Origin: Phycisphaerae bacterium
GTDB taxonomy: Bacteria; Planctomycetota; Phycisphaerae; Phycisphaerales; SM1A02
Direction: 5' to 3'
NCBI GenBank assembly: GCA_002711415.1
Contig: PARI01000017.1
Span: forward strand, 149,726-213,725
Length of the DNA: 64,000 nt
Shown: positions 7,841-16,617 of the stretch, piece after piece
How the letters are laid out: every line of letters starts with the position of its first letter
Position numbering within the stretch: the stretch's first letter is position 1
Translations under genes and position numbers: made by a program
The notes under the pieces: model-generated
Seen by the model: the letters and a program-made list of their open reading frames with translations, nothing else
Told to the model about the DNA's origin: nothing
Databases searched by the model: none

Positions 7841-10800
7841 CTATTTCAGGTAGATGAATTCCTTGGTGTTGAAGATAACATGCGCCAGGTCATTCCATGC
7901 CTGGCCCCGATCACCCTCGTGTTCGTCGACAAAACGCTGAAAATCGCGGATCTCCTCGGGCTTGGCATCTCGGCCATACGCCTGCAGGCAGGCCTGCCGG
8001 ATCCGGTCATGATCCTCGCGACTCGACGCGATCAACGCTTCGGCCCATACCCCGGCCTGCTCATGGACGAACGGATCATTCATGAGCATCAACGCCTGGG
8101 CGGGTACGTTGGACCTGGTGCGGGCGCCGACGGGTTCCGATGGTTCGGGGAAGTCGAATGCCGTGAGCATCGGCATCAGGAAGTTCCTCCGTACCGTGAT
8201 GTAGATCGTTCTCCGGCCGTTGCCATCGAGCGGACCGCTCGCACCCGGCCTGCCACGACCCGTCATGTGCGGGGTCAGGTGAATCGGGACCGGGGGTCCA
8301 AGGATCGTCCTGTCCAATCGACCGCTTGTCGCGAGGATCGAATCCCTGATCGACTCACCCGACAGCCGCTTGATGATGGCGCGATGCCAGAGCCGATTGC
8401 CCGGATCACGATCTTCGGACTCGGCTTGGTTGGTCGACGAGCTCATTCGATAGGTGCTGCTTCTGGCGATCATGCGAACGAGGTTCTTGATGGACTGATC
8501 CCTGCGGAACCGATCGGCCATGTAATCAAGCAGTTCCGGGTGCGATGGCGGCGTTCCCATGCTGCCAAAGTCGTCGGTCGTCTCGACGATGCCCCGCCCG
8601 AGCATGTGATGCCAGGTACGGTTGGCCATGACCCGCCATGTCAGGGGGTTCCCATCGTCGATGATCTGCTCGGCCAGGTGCAGGCGTCCTGAACCGGTCA
8701 TGTCGCGTGGTGCCACCGCTCCAAGGCTCTCGATGAACCGGCGAGGGACGATCGGTCCCCTGGATCGGTGTTGCCCCCGGATGAAGACGTACTCGTCCTC
8801 AGGGGATCCATCCTCGATCGCCAGGGCTCGGGCAGGGGAAGGTACCTTCGATGACATCTCGGGGTACGAACCGAGTTGGCTGGGGATCGAGCCCGGATCG
8901 ACCGCATCGATCAACCCCATGTTCCAGAGCCGTGCCTGCAACTCCGGGCCGGCCGGAAGCGTGTGGTTGTCCCAGGGCGACTCCTGGTCCGGTGAGCCGA
9001 CGATCGCATCCACCTCGAGGTATCCATCGCCGTCATCGATCAGCTCGATGTGGGCTCGATGCCCCTGGTACCTCCGAGCATCCATCGTGTAGGTGGCGAA
9101 ACCTGCTCCCGGGTGATCGACATCCTGGATCATGCCCTCGAAGAGCAGGGGGTTGGCCTGGTTGAGTCGATACCCGTCGATGATCAACCGAAGGCGACTG
9201 CCGGTTCCCCGTGCCCTGAAGTGGATGAAGTCGTCCACCAGCTCGAACGTCTGTGAACGCATGGTTCCCTGCGCCTGGTCCGTCATGAGACCACTGCAGG
9301 CGGTTCCAGCCTCGGCCAGCATCCATCGTCCTCCCTGGAACCGCGCCTGGCCGACATCCTGCGGTGATTCACCGAAGGCCATCCCCGAGATGAACCATCG
9401 ATCACGGAATGGTCCTTCGAACTGCTCGATCCAACGGAGTCCATCCTCCGCAGGCGGATCCGGTGCATCCATCATGTCCGCTTCCAACTGATCCACCCAC
9501 TTGGCCAGGACGGTCCGGTCAAGGCCCAGCTTCGCCGCGGTCTCCTCCAGCCCGCTGCCGTCATGAATCTCCCTGACGCCATCGAGCATCGAGTCGATGT
9601 CCTGGGCGTGGATCGATTCCAGGATCCAGGATGCTCGTTCATGGGTGGTTGCCTCGTGCAGTTGTGCCAGGGATCTCATCGCGTCGTCGATCCGGCCATG
9701 AGGATCCAGGTATGTCGACTGGGAACGGGAACTCTGCAGGAATCCCGCGAGTGCGTAGTAGTCCTTCGTCGTGATCGGATCGAACTTGTGATCATGACAT
9801 CGCGCACAACTCACGGTCAGCCCGACGAACGTCTTGCTCAGCACGTCGATCTGGTTGGCGACCCGTTCGACCTCATCCTGTCGCACGTCGACCGGTCCGT
9901 GTGTTCCCTGGTGGAGAAACCAGAAACCGGTCCCCTTGATCGACTCGTTGGTCATGTCCGAGGTGTTCAGCCGCGGTTCCCCGACCAGGTCGCCTGCAAC
10001 ATGCTCCATCACGAGCTGTCCGTACGGCACGTCCTGGTTGAAGGCGTTGATCAGGTAGTCCCGGTACTTCCAGGCGTTCGGGATCCCGTAGTCGAACTCG
10101 TGTCCCCTCGTCTCGGCATAGCGGATCAGGTCCATCCAGTGACGCGCCCAGTGCTCCCCGAAGTGCGGTGAGTCGATGTACTGCTCGATCAGCCGGTTCC
10201 AGTGCTCCTCGCTCGGATCATCGATGAACCCACGGGCGTCCTCCGGGTTCGGAGGAAGCCCCGTCAGGTCGAACGCGAGTCGACGAAGAAGCACGTGTGG
10301 CTCCGCTTCCGGTGCCGGTTGGATCCCGCTGCTCTCCAGATCCGCCAGGATGAAGTGGTCGATCGGCTCACGACACCACGCACGGTCATCCACATCCGGT
10401 GGTGGGGGCGATGACAGGGGGGTCCACGCCCAGAGCTGCTCGTACTGGGCGCCTTGCTCGATCCAGTCCCGGAGTATCCGGATCTCATCCGGGTCCAGCT
10501 GCCCGTGATCCGGTGGTGGCATCCTGTCACCAGGATCCATGGCCGTGATCCTTGCGAGCAGTTCACTGTCTTCAGGGTTGCCCGGTTTGATGACCGCCAG
10601 GGCGTCGTCACGGTTGTCCAGGCGAAGATCCGCCTGGCGGCTGCTTGGATCCCTGCCATGGCAGACCAGGCAGTTCCTCGCCAGGATCGGCCGCACCTGT
10701 CGATTGAAGTCGATCCGATCGGGTGTCACCTTGATGAAGGCCGTGGGGGCATTGCCGGCACGCCCCTTGACCGGCCATGCAGCGAGGCCTGCACACAGCG

Positions 10801-10858
10801 CGGCGAGGACACACACTGTCCATGGCACGATCTTCGTGTTCTCCCCAGTCCTGATCAT
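7841..10858 (-). CDS. Planctomycete cytochrome with PSCyt1, DUF1549 (PSCyt2) and DUF1553 (PSD1) domains
   Basis: This is a large (1005 aa) exported protein with an N-terminal hydrophobic signal (about residues 11-30). A PSCyt1 haem domain carries CLVCH within about residues 55-160. DUF1549 follows (DHFILADLE, LTGLPPNPED) and ends near a second haem motif, CARCH, with DHKFDPI. The middle region of about 250 residues resembles a jelly-roll or lectin insert. The C-terminal DUF1553 has NPLTWRVMANR and GTPPSHPELLD. The expected role is periplasmic redox or dehydrogenase activity on carbohydrates with the neighbouring DUF1501 protein; this is inferred from family context, since no member is well characterised biochemically. 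Confidence 0.92.
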   Translation of the reverse strand: MIRTGENTKIVPWTVCVLAALCAGLAAWPVKGRAGNAPTAFIKVTPDRIDFNRQVRPILARNCLVCHGRDPSSRQADLRLDNRDDALAVIKPGNPEDSELLARITAMDPGDRMPPPDHGQLDPDEIRILRDWIEQGAQYEQLWAWTPLSSPPPPDVDDRAWCREPIDHFILADLESSGIQPAPEAEPHVLLRRLAFDLTGLPPNPEDARGFIDDPSEEHWNRLIEQYIDSPHFGEHWARHWMDLIRYAETRGHEFDYGIPNAWKYRDYLINAFNQDVPYGQLVMEHVAGDLVGEPRLNTSDMTNESIKGTGFWFLHQGTHGPVDVRQDEVERVANQIDVLSKTFVGLTVSCARCHDHKFDPITTKDYYALAGFLQSSRSQSTYLDPHGRIDDAMRSLAQLHEATTHERASWILESIHAQDIDSMLDGVREIHDGSGLEETAAKLGLDRTVLAKWVDQLEADMMDAPDPPAEDGLRWIEQFEGPFRDRWFISGMAFGESPQDVGQARFQGGRWMLAEAGTACSGLMTDQAQGTMRSQTFELVDDFIHFRARGTGSRLRLIIDGYRLNQANPLLFEGMIQDVDHPGAGFATYTMDARRYQGHRAHIELIDDGDGYLEVDAIVGSPDQESPWDNHTLPAGPELQARLWNMGLIDAVDPGSIPSQLGSYPEMSSKVPSPARALAIEDGSPEDEYVFIRGQHRSRGPIVPRRFIESLGAVAPRDMTGSGRLHLAEQIIDDGNPLTWRVMANRTWHHMLGRGIVETTDDFGSMGTPPSHPELLDYMADRFRRDQSIKNLVRMIARSSTYRMSSSTNQAESEDRDPGNRLWHRAIIKRLSGESIRDSILATSGRLDRTILGPPVPIHLTPHMTGRGRPGASGPLDGNGRRTIYITVRRNFLMPMLTAFDFPEPSEPVGARTRSNVPAQALMLMNDPFVHEQAGVWAEALIASSREDHDRIRQACLQAYGRDAKPEEIRDFQRFVDEHEGDRGQAWNDLAHVIFNTKEFIYLK

Positions 10859-10926
10859 CCATTCAGCATACCGATCAACGCCTCGATCGACGCGGGAGAA
10901 TCCGGCCGTTCAAGGTCGATGGCGAC

Positions 10927-11997
10927 TCAATCGGTCAGGATGACCACGTCTTCGGGGTCGACGCACAGCCGGATCGTCTCACCGGGTTCGCCGAACGCCC
11001 TCGGGTTCATCTCCAGGACCTTCAGTCTCGTGCCATCCTGCAACTCGATGACGTGTTGTGCGACCTCGCCAAGGTAGGTGCTTTCAATGCGCCTGCCAGA
11101 GAGCGAGTTCCCCGCAGTGTCCTGTTGCTCCCTCAGGATCCGGAACGATTCCGGCCTGATCGAGGCGGTCACGTTCCCTCCGCCGGGGCAGTCGGCATGG
11201 AACGTGCTGCTTGAAAGCCGGCCGGACGATGTCTCGATGACGACCGTGTCACCACCGGACTCGGCAACGGTTCCTGCCATGAAGTTCGTCTCGCCCAGGA
11301 AGTCAGCCGTGAACCGGTTGCCCGGTTGATGGTAGAGGTCCCTGGGCCTGCCACGCTGCATGACCAGGCCGTCCCGAAGGACCACCATGTCATCGGCCAT
11401 CGACAGCGCCTCCTTCTGGTCGTGCGTGACGTACACCGTCGTCATGCGGGTCTCGGAGCAGATTCGCCTGATCTCCGACCGCATCTCGAGTCGCAGTTTC
11501 GCATCGAGATTGCTCAGCGGCTCGTCCAGGAGGAGGACGTCCGGTTCGAAGACCAGGGCCCTGGCCAGCGCGACCCGCTGCTGCTGTCCACCGGACAACT
11601 CGTTCGGCTTGCGGGTTCCGTACTCACCCATCCTCACCAGTTCCAGCGCCTTTGCGACCCTCTCCTTGATCTCCGGCTGCGGGATCTTCCTGACCTTCAA
11701 CCCGAAGGCGACGTTCTCGTGCACGGTCATGTGGGGCCAGAGGGCATAGCTCTGGAACACCATGCCCGTGTTCCGCTTGTTCGGGGGGACGTTGGTCACG
11801 TCCTTGTCACCGATCCGGATCGTTCCGGCGGTCGGCTCGATGAACCCGGCGATCATCCGCAGGAGCGTGGTCTTCCCGCATCCGGACGGACCCAGCAGGA
11901 AGAACAGGTCGCCGCCGGCGATCTCCAGGTCGATGGAGTCCACCGCCACGGTGTTACCGAAGGTCTTCCTGATGCCCTGGAGTGAAATCGTCTGCAT
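10927..11997 (-). CDS. ABC transporter ATP-binding protein, MalK/PotA/FbpC type
   Basis: This 356-aa ATPase would power an importer. From the ATG at 11997, Walker A is GPSGCGKT (36-43), the Q-loop is FQSYA (81-85), the signature is LSGGQQQ (134-140), Walker B is VLLLDEP (154-160) and the H-loop His is 192. A TOBE-type regulatory domain fills the C-terminal third. The frame extends upstream to 12093, but those residues do not belong to the ABC fold. The usual permease and binding-protein genes are not next to it, so the substrate (sugar, iron, polyamine or phosphonate) cannot be named. It is divergent from the DUF721 gene, with 83 bp between starts. Confidence 0.9.
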   Translation of the reverse strand: MQTISLQGIRKTFGNTVAVDSIDLEIAGGDLFFLLGPSGCGKTTLLRMIAGFIEPTAGTIRIGDKDVTNVPPNKRNTGMVFQSYALWPHMTVHENVAFGLKVRKIPQPEIKERVAKALELVRMGEYGTRKPNELSGGQQQRVALARALVFEPDVLLLDEPLSNLDAKLRLEMRSEIRRICSETRMTTVYVTHDQKEALSMADDMVVLRDGLVMQRGRPRDLYHQPGNRFTADFLGETNFMAGTVAESGGDTVVIETSSGRLSSSTFHADCPGGGNVTASIRPESFRILREQQDTAGNSLSGRRIESTYLGEVAQHVIELQDGTRLKVLEMNPRAFGEPGETIRLCVDPEDVVILTD

Positions 11998-12080
11998 GGA
12001 ATTCACGAGAATAGCACGAGTGGCCGCTTCGTGGTCGATTGTGGATTCCCGACCATCAGCCTGTCGATTACAATCGAGAC

Positions 12081-12419
12081 GTGCAGGACGCAAGAATTCT
12101 CCATCTTGAGCGACTCAGACAGTGGCGGGGCTCACGGGAACGTGACGTCACGATCGGTCAGTTGGTCAAGCGGATCGCCCGCGACAGTCGTCACGCTGAG
12201 CGAAAGCTCGATGGCCTCGAGGACTTCTGGTTCACCCACGTACCCAACGCGGTCGCCACGCGGACCCGGATCACCGGGATCAGCAACGGGATCGCCAGCG
12301 TCGTGGCGGAGAGTTCGAGCGTTCGCTACCAGTTGCACCGGATCCTCAAGTCCGGGCTGGAACGGAAGCTCAAGGATGCCAGCAGCGGTCGCATCCGGAG
12401 CATCCGGGTCTCCATCTGA
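12081..12419 (+). CDS. DUF721 / DciA-like protein
   Basis: This 112-aa protein resembles DUF721, the family of the replicative helicase loader or regulator DciA. The pattern seen is an N-terminal helical part with IGQLVKRIARD, then FWFTHVPNAVATRTRITG, a SNGIASVVAESSSVRYQLH block and a closing beta segment, IRSIRVSI. These match the family order of Trp-containing helix, VA.HTRP-like strand, hydrophobic strand with aromatic, and short terminal strand. The GTG at 12081 is the most likely start, since the frame upstream to 12039 adds nothing family-like. Its TGA directly abuts the stop codon of the convergent thioesterase gene, with no gap. The assignment rests on a pattern match only. Confidence 0.6.
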   Translation: MQDARILHLERLRQWRGSRERDVTIGQLVKRIARDSRHAERKLDGLEDFWFTHVPNAVATRTRITGISNGIASVVAESSSVRYQLHRILKSGLERKLKDASSGRIRSIRVSI

Positions 12420-12836
12420 TCAGTCTTGGTGTTCAACCGTCGGTACCGCGTCGATCAACTGTGGCGGTACGGCCATCGGCCTTCCATCGGCGCCGATGCA
12501 TGCCAGCGTCGTCGTGGCCGTCGTCAGCAGTTGATCGTCCCGCTTCAACTCGTATGAATGCCGGATCTTGACGCGGCCGACCTCCTCGAGCGTCGTCGTC
12601 AGTTCAAGCAGGTCGTCGTACCGAGCAGGCGCCTTGTAGTTGACCCGGATCTCGATCACGGCAAGCGAAATGCCCATCTCCTCCAGCTGGCGGTAGCTGG
12701 TTCCACCACGTCGGATCAACTCCGTGCGACCGATCTCGAACCAGGTCAGGTACGCGCCATGGTGGACGACTCCCATGGGATCACATTCGTCGTAACGGAC
12801 TCGAATCTCGATCTGTTGTTGATCAATGACGGGCAT
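12420..12836 (-). CDS. Acyl-CoA thioesterase, YbgC/4-hydroxybenzoyl-CoA thioesterase family
   Basis: This 138-aa hotdog-fold thioesterase hydrolyses acyl-CoA or acyl-ACP thioesters. The active-site block YDECDPMGVVHHGAYLTWFE (about residues 13-32) has the catalytic Asp in the typical YbgC arrangement. The ATG at 12836 gives the standard family length; the open frame running further upstream overlaps mnmE and is low-complexity noise. It follows mnmE by 46 bp on the same strand and may be last in the yidC-mnmE operon. No tol-pal genes are nearby, so the ybgC name is not justified by context. Its stop abuts that of the convergent DUF721 gene. Confidence 0.88.
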   Translation of the reverse strand: MPVIDQQQIEIRVRYDECDPMGVVHHGAYLTWFEIGRTELIRRGGTSYRQLEEMGISLAVIEIRVNYKAPARYDDLLELTTTLEEVGRVKIRHSYELKRDDQLLTTATTTLACIGADGRPMAVPPQLIDAVPTVEHQD

Positions 12837-12882
12837 GGGACAGATGATCCCGTGGCGGCGTGAAGTTGGCAAACCGTCGTTC

Positions 12883-14241
12883 CTACTTGCCGACGCAGAA
12901 GCCACTGAAGATCTCGCCAAGCACGTCGTCCGGGCTGACCTGGCCCGTGACCGTGCCGATAGCATCCAGCGCCGTCCTGCAGAGCGTCGCGACCAGTTCC
13001 ACGTCTGGCAGGGCATGGTCGCAACGAGCCGGTTCGAGGATCCTGATGCATTCGCCCAGATGTGCTCGGGCTGATTCAAGGGCCGTTCTCTGGCGAGGTT
13101 CCAGCCTCAGCATCGATGCGCCGATGCTCGTCGCGACCTCCTGGAGTTCCACCCGGATCGCCGTCTTCAACTCCTGGATTCCAGTCCCGTCGATGACGCT
13201 CGTGTGCAGGCCCGGTTGACCGGATGTCCCCAGGTCCGACTTGGTTCGAACCAGCAGGCATCCATCGCCGGGTCGATCCCCGGTCACGGGACGGCTCGCT
13301 TCGACGCAGTCGAGTACGAGGTCGGCCCGATTGGTCGCCGTTTCGGCCGCACGCTGCATCGCCGGGTTCAACCCCTTGTCGTCGTGATCCAGTCCGGCCA
13401 TGTCCACGAGCATGATCTCGATCGCTCCATGCCCGTCCTCGATCTTCAGTGGTTCCATGATCACGTCCCTGGTTGTTCCATGGATCTGCGAGACCACGGC
13501 ACGCTTCCTGTCCAGCAGGGCGTTCAACAGCGACGACTTGCCCGCATTGGGTTCACCTCGAAGCACGACCCATGGCATGGCCTGGATCCGTTCACCGCCG
13601 GTTCGATTTTCGAGCAACTGCTCGAGCGAGGCCTCCAGTCCCACCAGGCCATCGAGCAGGTCGCCGGGTTCGATCGGAACCACGTCCTCCTGGTCCGTGA
13701 AATCGATCCCGGCTTCGACCAGCGCCAGCAGGCCGGTCAGTTTCGAGGATGCCTCCATCACGACCCGGCTCACCTTGCCATCCAGCAGCAGCCGTGCCGC
13801 CTCGAGTTCCCCGTCGTTCTCGGCACTGATCATCGCGGCGACACCCTCGGCTTCGGCCAGGTCGAGCTTGCCGTTGAGATACGCCCTGAAGGTGAACTCC
13901 CCGCCCGTGGCGCGCCGGACCTCGATCGAAGCCTCGGCACCGATCCGGATCATTCGATCGACCAGATCCTCCAACAGATGCGGGTTTCCAGGGAGCAGTA
14001 TCTCGATCAAGTCCTCGCCCGTGTAGCTTCGGGGACCGGGGTACGTGATCACCATCCCTGGAAGTCCATGCAGCTGGTCCACGAGCCGGGTTGCATGGAT
14101 CGATCTGGAGGGCGATGCCCCGGAATCCACCATGATCAGCGAGGCCAGGTCCAGCGCGTGTTCACCCGAGATCCTGAGAAGACCCTTCGGCGAGACGCCG
14201 GGAGGACTGGCCACTGCGATGATCGTGCCGGATGCATCCAT
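12883..14241 (-). CDS. mnmE: tRNA uridine-5-carboxymethylaminomethyl modification GTPase MnmE
   Basis: MnmE with MnmG modifies the wobble uridine of certain tRNAs. The protein is 452 aa, typical. The N-terminal folate-binding domain begins GTIIAVASPPG and contains the conserved GEFTFRAYLNGKLDLAEAE (114-132). The G domain has GEPNAGKSS (229-237), GTTRD, DMAGL in place of the usual DTAGL, and TKSD for the base-binding motif. The catalytic C-terminal motif FCVGK (448-452) retains the essential Cys. It starts 23 bp after yidC, an order known from many origin-proximal clusters. MnmG is not in the window. Confidence 0.95.
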   Translation of the reverse strand: MDASGTIIAVASPPGVSPKGLLRISGEHALDLASLIMVDSGASPSRSIHATRLVDQLHGLPGMVITYPGPRSYTGEDLIEILLPGNPHLLEDLVDRMIRIGAEASIEVRRATGGEFTFRAYLNGKLDLAEAEGVAAMISAENDGELEAARLLLDGKVSRVVMEASSKLTGLLALVEAGIDFTDQEDVVPIEPGDLLDGLVGLEASLEQLLENRTGGERIQAMPWVVLRGEPNAGKSSLLNALLDRKRAVVSQIHGTTRDVIMEPLKIEDGHGAIEIMLVDMAGLDHDDKGLNPAMQRAAETATNRADLVLDCVEASRPVTGDRPGDGCLLVRTKSDLGTSGQPGLHTSVIDGTGIQELKTAIRVELQEVATSIGASMLRLEPRQRTALESARAHLGECIRILEPARCDHALPDVELVATLCRTALDAIGTVTGQVSPDDVLGEIFSGFCVGK

Positions 14242-14264
14242 CGATTCGGAGACCCCGCGGCAGC

Positions 14265-16613
14265 CTACTTCCGCTTCTTGAAGTTCGCGTTCTGCTTCTT
14301 CGAACGCTTGTCCTTGGCTCGTTCAAGGGCCTCGGCGTACATCCGACCCATCGAGTCCTTCGGCTTCTTCTTGGTCTTTCGGGCCTTCGGTGAGAGGTCC
14401 ATCTGCTCGACCTGCTTGCGGATGAAGTAGCCCTCGACGACGCCGATCGTGCTCGAGGTGAGGATGTAGAGCGTCAGGCCGCTGGGCGCCGTGTAGAGCA
14501 TGATCGGGAACATGATGGGGATCATGATCTTCATGATCTTCTGCTGCTGCAGCTGTTCCGGGCTCATGTTGGGGCTTGGTGGCGGGCTCATGTACTTCTG
14601 CTGGAAGAAGAAGACGGCACCCATCAGCAGTGGCAGCAGGTTCAGGCCGGTGAGATTCCAGAAGAACAGCGTGTAGGTGTGTTCGAATTCACCGAAGAAA
14701 TGGTCCGGCGCGGCCAGGTCGGCCAGGAAGGGCCAGTTGCCGATCAACTGGAACACGCCCCAGAACGCGGGTTCCTGCCGAAGTTCGAAGGCGAAGAAGA
14801 GCATGGCGTACAGGGCGATCCAGATCGGCATCTGCAGGAGCATCGGGAGGAAGCCGCCTGCACATCCGAGTGGATTCAGCCCCTTCTCGCGGTAGAGCCG
14901 CATCTGCTCCTCCTGGAGCTTGCGCTTGTCGTCACCGTACTTCCGCTGCAATGCGTCCAGTTCCGGCTTCAACTCCGTCATCATCCTGCTCATCCGCTGC
15001 ATCGAGATCTGCGACTTCTTCATCAGCGGGTGCAGCAGCAGGCGAACGACGACGACCAGCACGATGATCGCGATCGCCCAGTCGAAGACGACGTTGTCAT
15101 GGAGGAAGGTCAGGAACCAGACGAGGAAGTTGGCCAGCCAAGAGAACGTGCAGAAGGTGCAGCATCCGCTCATCAGGTAGACGATGATGGCCTGCATGTT
15201 CAGGGCCTTGTAGGGCTGCTGGACCCCGAGGACGGTCCTGTCCAGCGGTCCCGCGTACACGCCGATGTCGAACCGGCCTTCGGCACCTGGTTCGACGACC
15301 TTCTCGGGACTGTGGATCTCCGTGACGATGAGCCGATCACTCTCCTGCGTGCCGGCTGAGCCTCCTGCCAGTGCAAAGATCTCGTTGACGCTTCCGGAGA
15401 TGGACTTGTCGTCCTGGTCCGGTGGGGCGTAGTCGGAGAAGATCGCCAGGGTGAAGTAGCGGTTGGTCGTGCCGAACCAGGAGAGGTTCTGCTCGTTCTC
15501 GATGCTTTCCTTGTTGGGCCAGATCGCCGGATCACCCTCGATGACCTGGTCGATGATCTCCTGTCGGTCGTAGAGCTGGCCCTGGGCGATCACCGTCTCC
15601 TGCTGCGGATCCTGCGACACTGGAAGCAGGTAGCCGAAGTGGTATCGCCTGACCTCGACGAAGCTGGACCGGTCCTTGCTCAGGTCGCCGGGTCCGTACT
15701 GCATCCACTGGACCTTCAGGGATCTTCCGGAGAGGTTCGTGACCCGCTGTTCAAGCTGGATGTGATACTGGTCGTCCAGCAGGCGGAATCCGCGGGTCAC
15801 TCGTGCGATCACCGCATCGTCGCCATCGACGATCTCGCTCGTGAAGATGCCGGGCTCGACCTGCGACCACACGTTCCCGAACAACGACACTTCCTGCTGA
15901 TCGATGCGGATCGAACGCATGCCCAGAAGCGGGATGGAGTATTCCTTGCGGTTGATCTTCAGCGACTGCAGTGTCTGGAGCACGTATCGCTGGGATTCGT
16001 CCGGCAGTGGGGGCACATCCGATGCACCGGATTCGACCGCACGCCTGTGCGACTGTGCCTGTCGGTTGTCCCTCGCATTGATCCAGAAGTCGCTGAACAC
16101 GATGTTCTCGAGACCGGCGCCGCTGCCCGTGAAGGTGATGCGGAATCTCGAGTTCTCCGGATCCAGTGATCCGATCGATTCAGGCTCGTCGTCGTCGCTG
16201 AAGCCGCCGGTCGGAGCCCTGGCTCGCAACTGCTTCAGGCCGGAGGTCGTGTCATCGGATGAATCGATCCCGGCCTGATCGGAGCCGCTCTGCCCGTCGG
16301 TCGTCGCGTCGGCCGTTTCACCCTCCGGGTCGGTGTCGCCGGTCGGCTGTTGGGAATCCTGGTTGTCTGGTGTCTCGACTCGGGCCTCTGTCACATCCGC
16401 CGTGTTCGTGGATGTCTCCTCGAGCGTGCCGGTTGCCGGATCGGTCGTCTGGGCGACCTGGTCACCGGCCGGGTCGACCTGCACATCCGTGACCGTCTCG
16501 TCATCCACGGGGGCGGGGGCCTTGCCGGGCTGGAGGATCGTCGTCAGCAGCACACCACCCGCCATGAGGGCGACTGCGATCGGGATGATGATTCGCCTTG
16601 ATTCAGGGCTCAT
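14265..16613 (-). CDS. yidC: Membrane protein insertase YidC
   Basis: YidC inserts and folds inner-membrane proteins. This 782-aa protein starts with a membrane anchor (about residues 8-27), then an acidic Thr/Asp/Gln-rich linker of about 100 residues, the large periplasmic beta domain typical of Gram-negative YidC, and a C-terminal five-helix core. The core has the hydrophilic-groove Arg in VVVVRLLLHPL, a cytoplasmic coiled hairpin (MTELKPELDALQ), and LNPLGCAGGFLPMLLQMPIW. The tail of about 50 residues is very basic, as in ribosome-binding YidC tails. It is longer than the roughly 550-aa norm mainly because of the linker. It starts 4 bp after the metallophosphoesterase stop and precedes mnmE. 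Confidence 0.96.
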   Translation of the reverse strand: MSPESRRIIIPIAVALMAGGVLLTTILQPGKAPAPVDDETVTDVQVDPAGDQVAQTTDPATGTLEETSTNTADVTEARVETPDNQDSQQPTGDTDPEGETADATTDGQSGSDQAGIDSSDDTTSGLKQLRARAPTGGFSDDDEPESIGSLDPENSRFRITFTGSGAGLENIVFSDFWINARDNRQAQSHRRAVESGASDVPPLPDESQRYVLQTLQSLKINRKEYSIPLLGMRSIRIDQQEVSLFGNVWSQVEPGIFTSEIVDGDDAVIARVTRGFRLLDDQYHIQLEQRVTNLSGRSLKVQWMQYGPGDLSKDRSSFVEVRRYHFGYLLPVSQDPQQETVIAQGQLYDRQEIIDQVIEGDPAIWPNKESIENEQNLSWFGTTNRYFTLAIFSDYAPPDQDDKSISGSVNEIFALAGGSAGTQESDRLIVTEIHSPEKVVEPGAEGRFDIGVYAGPLDRTVLGVQQPYKALNMQAIIVYLMSGCCTFCTFSWLANFLVWFLTFLHDNVVFDWAIAIIVLVVVVRLLLHPLMKKSQISMQRMSRMMTELKPELDALQRKYGDDKRKLQEEQMRLYREKGLNPLGCAGGFLPMLLQMPIWIALYAMLFFAFELRQEPAFWGVFQLIGNWPFLADLAAPDHFFGEFEHTYTLFFWNLTGLNLLPLLMGAVFFFQQKYMSPPPSPNMSPEQLQQQKIMKIMIPIMFPIMLYTAPSGLTLYILTSSTIGVVEGYFIRKQVEQMDLSPKARKTKKKPKDSMGRMYAEALERAKDKRSKKQNANFKKRK

Positions 16614-16617
16614 GAAT

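Noticed and set aside
13380-13420. MnmE G3 motif DMAGL instead of DTAGL as a sign of a broken GTPase
   Set aside because: The metal-coordinating Asp and the Gly are kept, and all other motifs including the C-terminal Cys are intact.
13204-14430. 408-codon plus-strand frame opposite mnmE
   Set aside because: It mirrors mnmE and yidC codons, with many His, Arg and Asp as seen in antisense frames; mnmE is certain.
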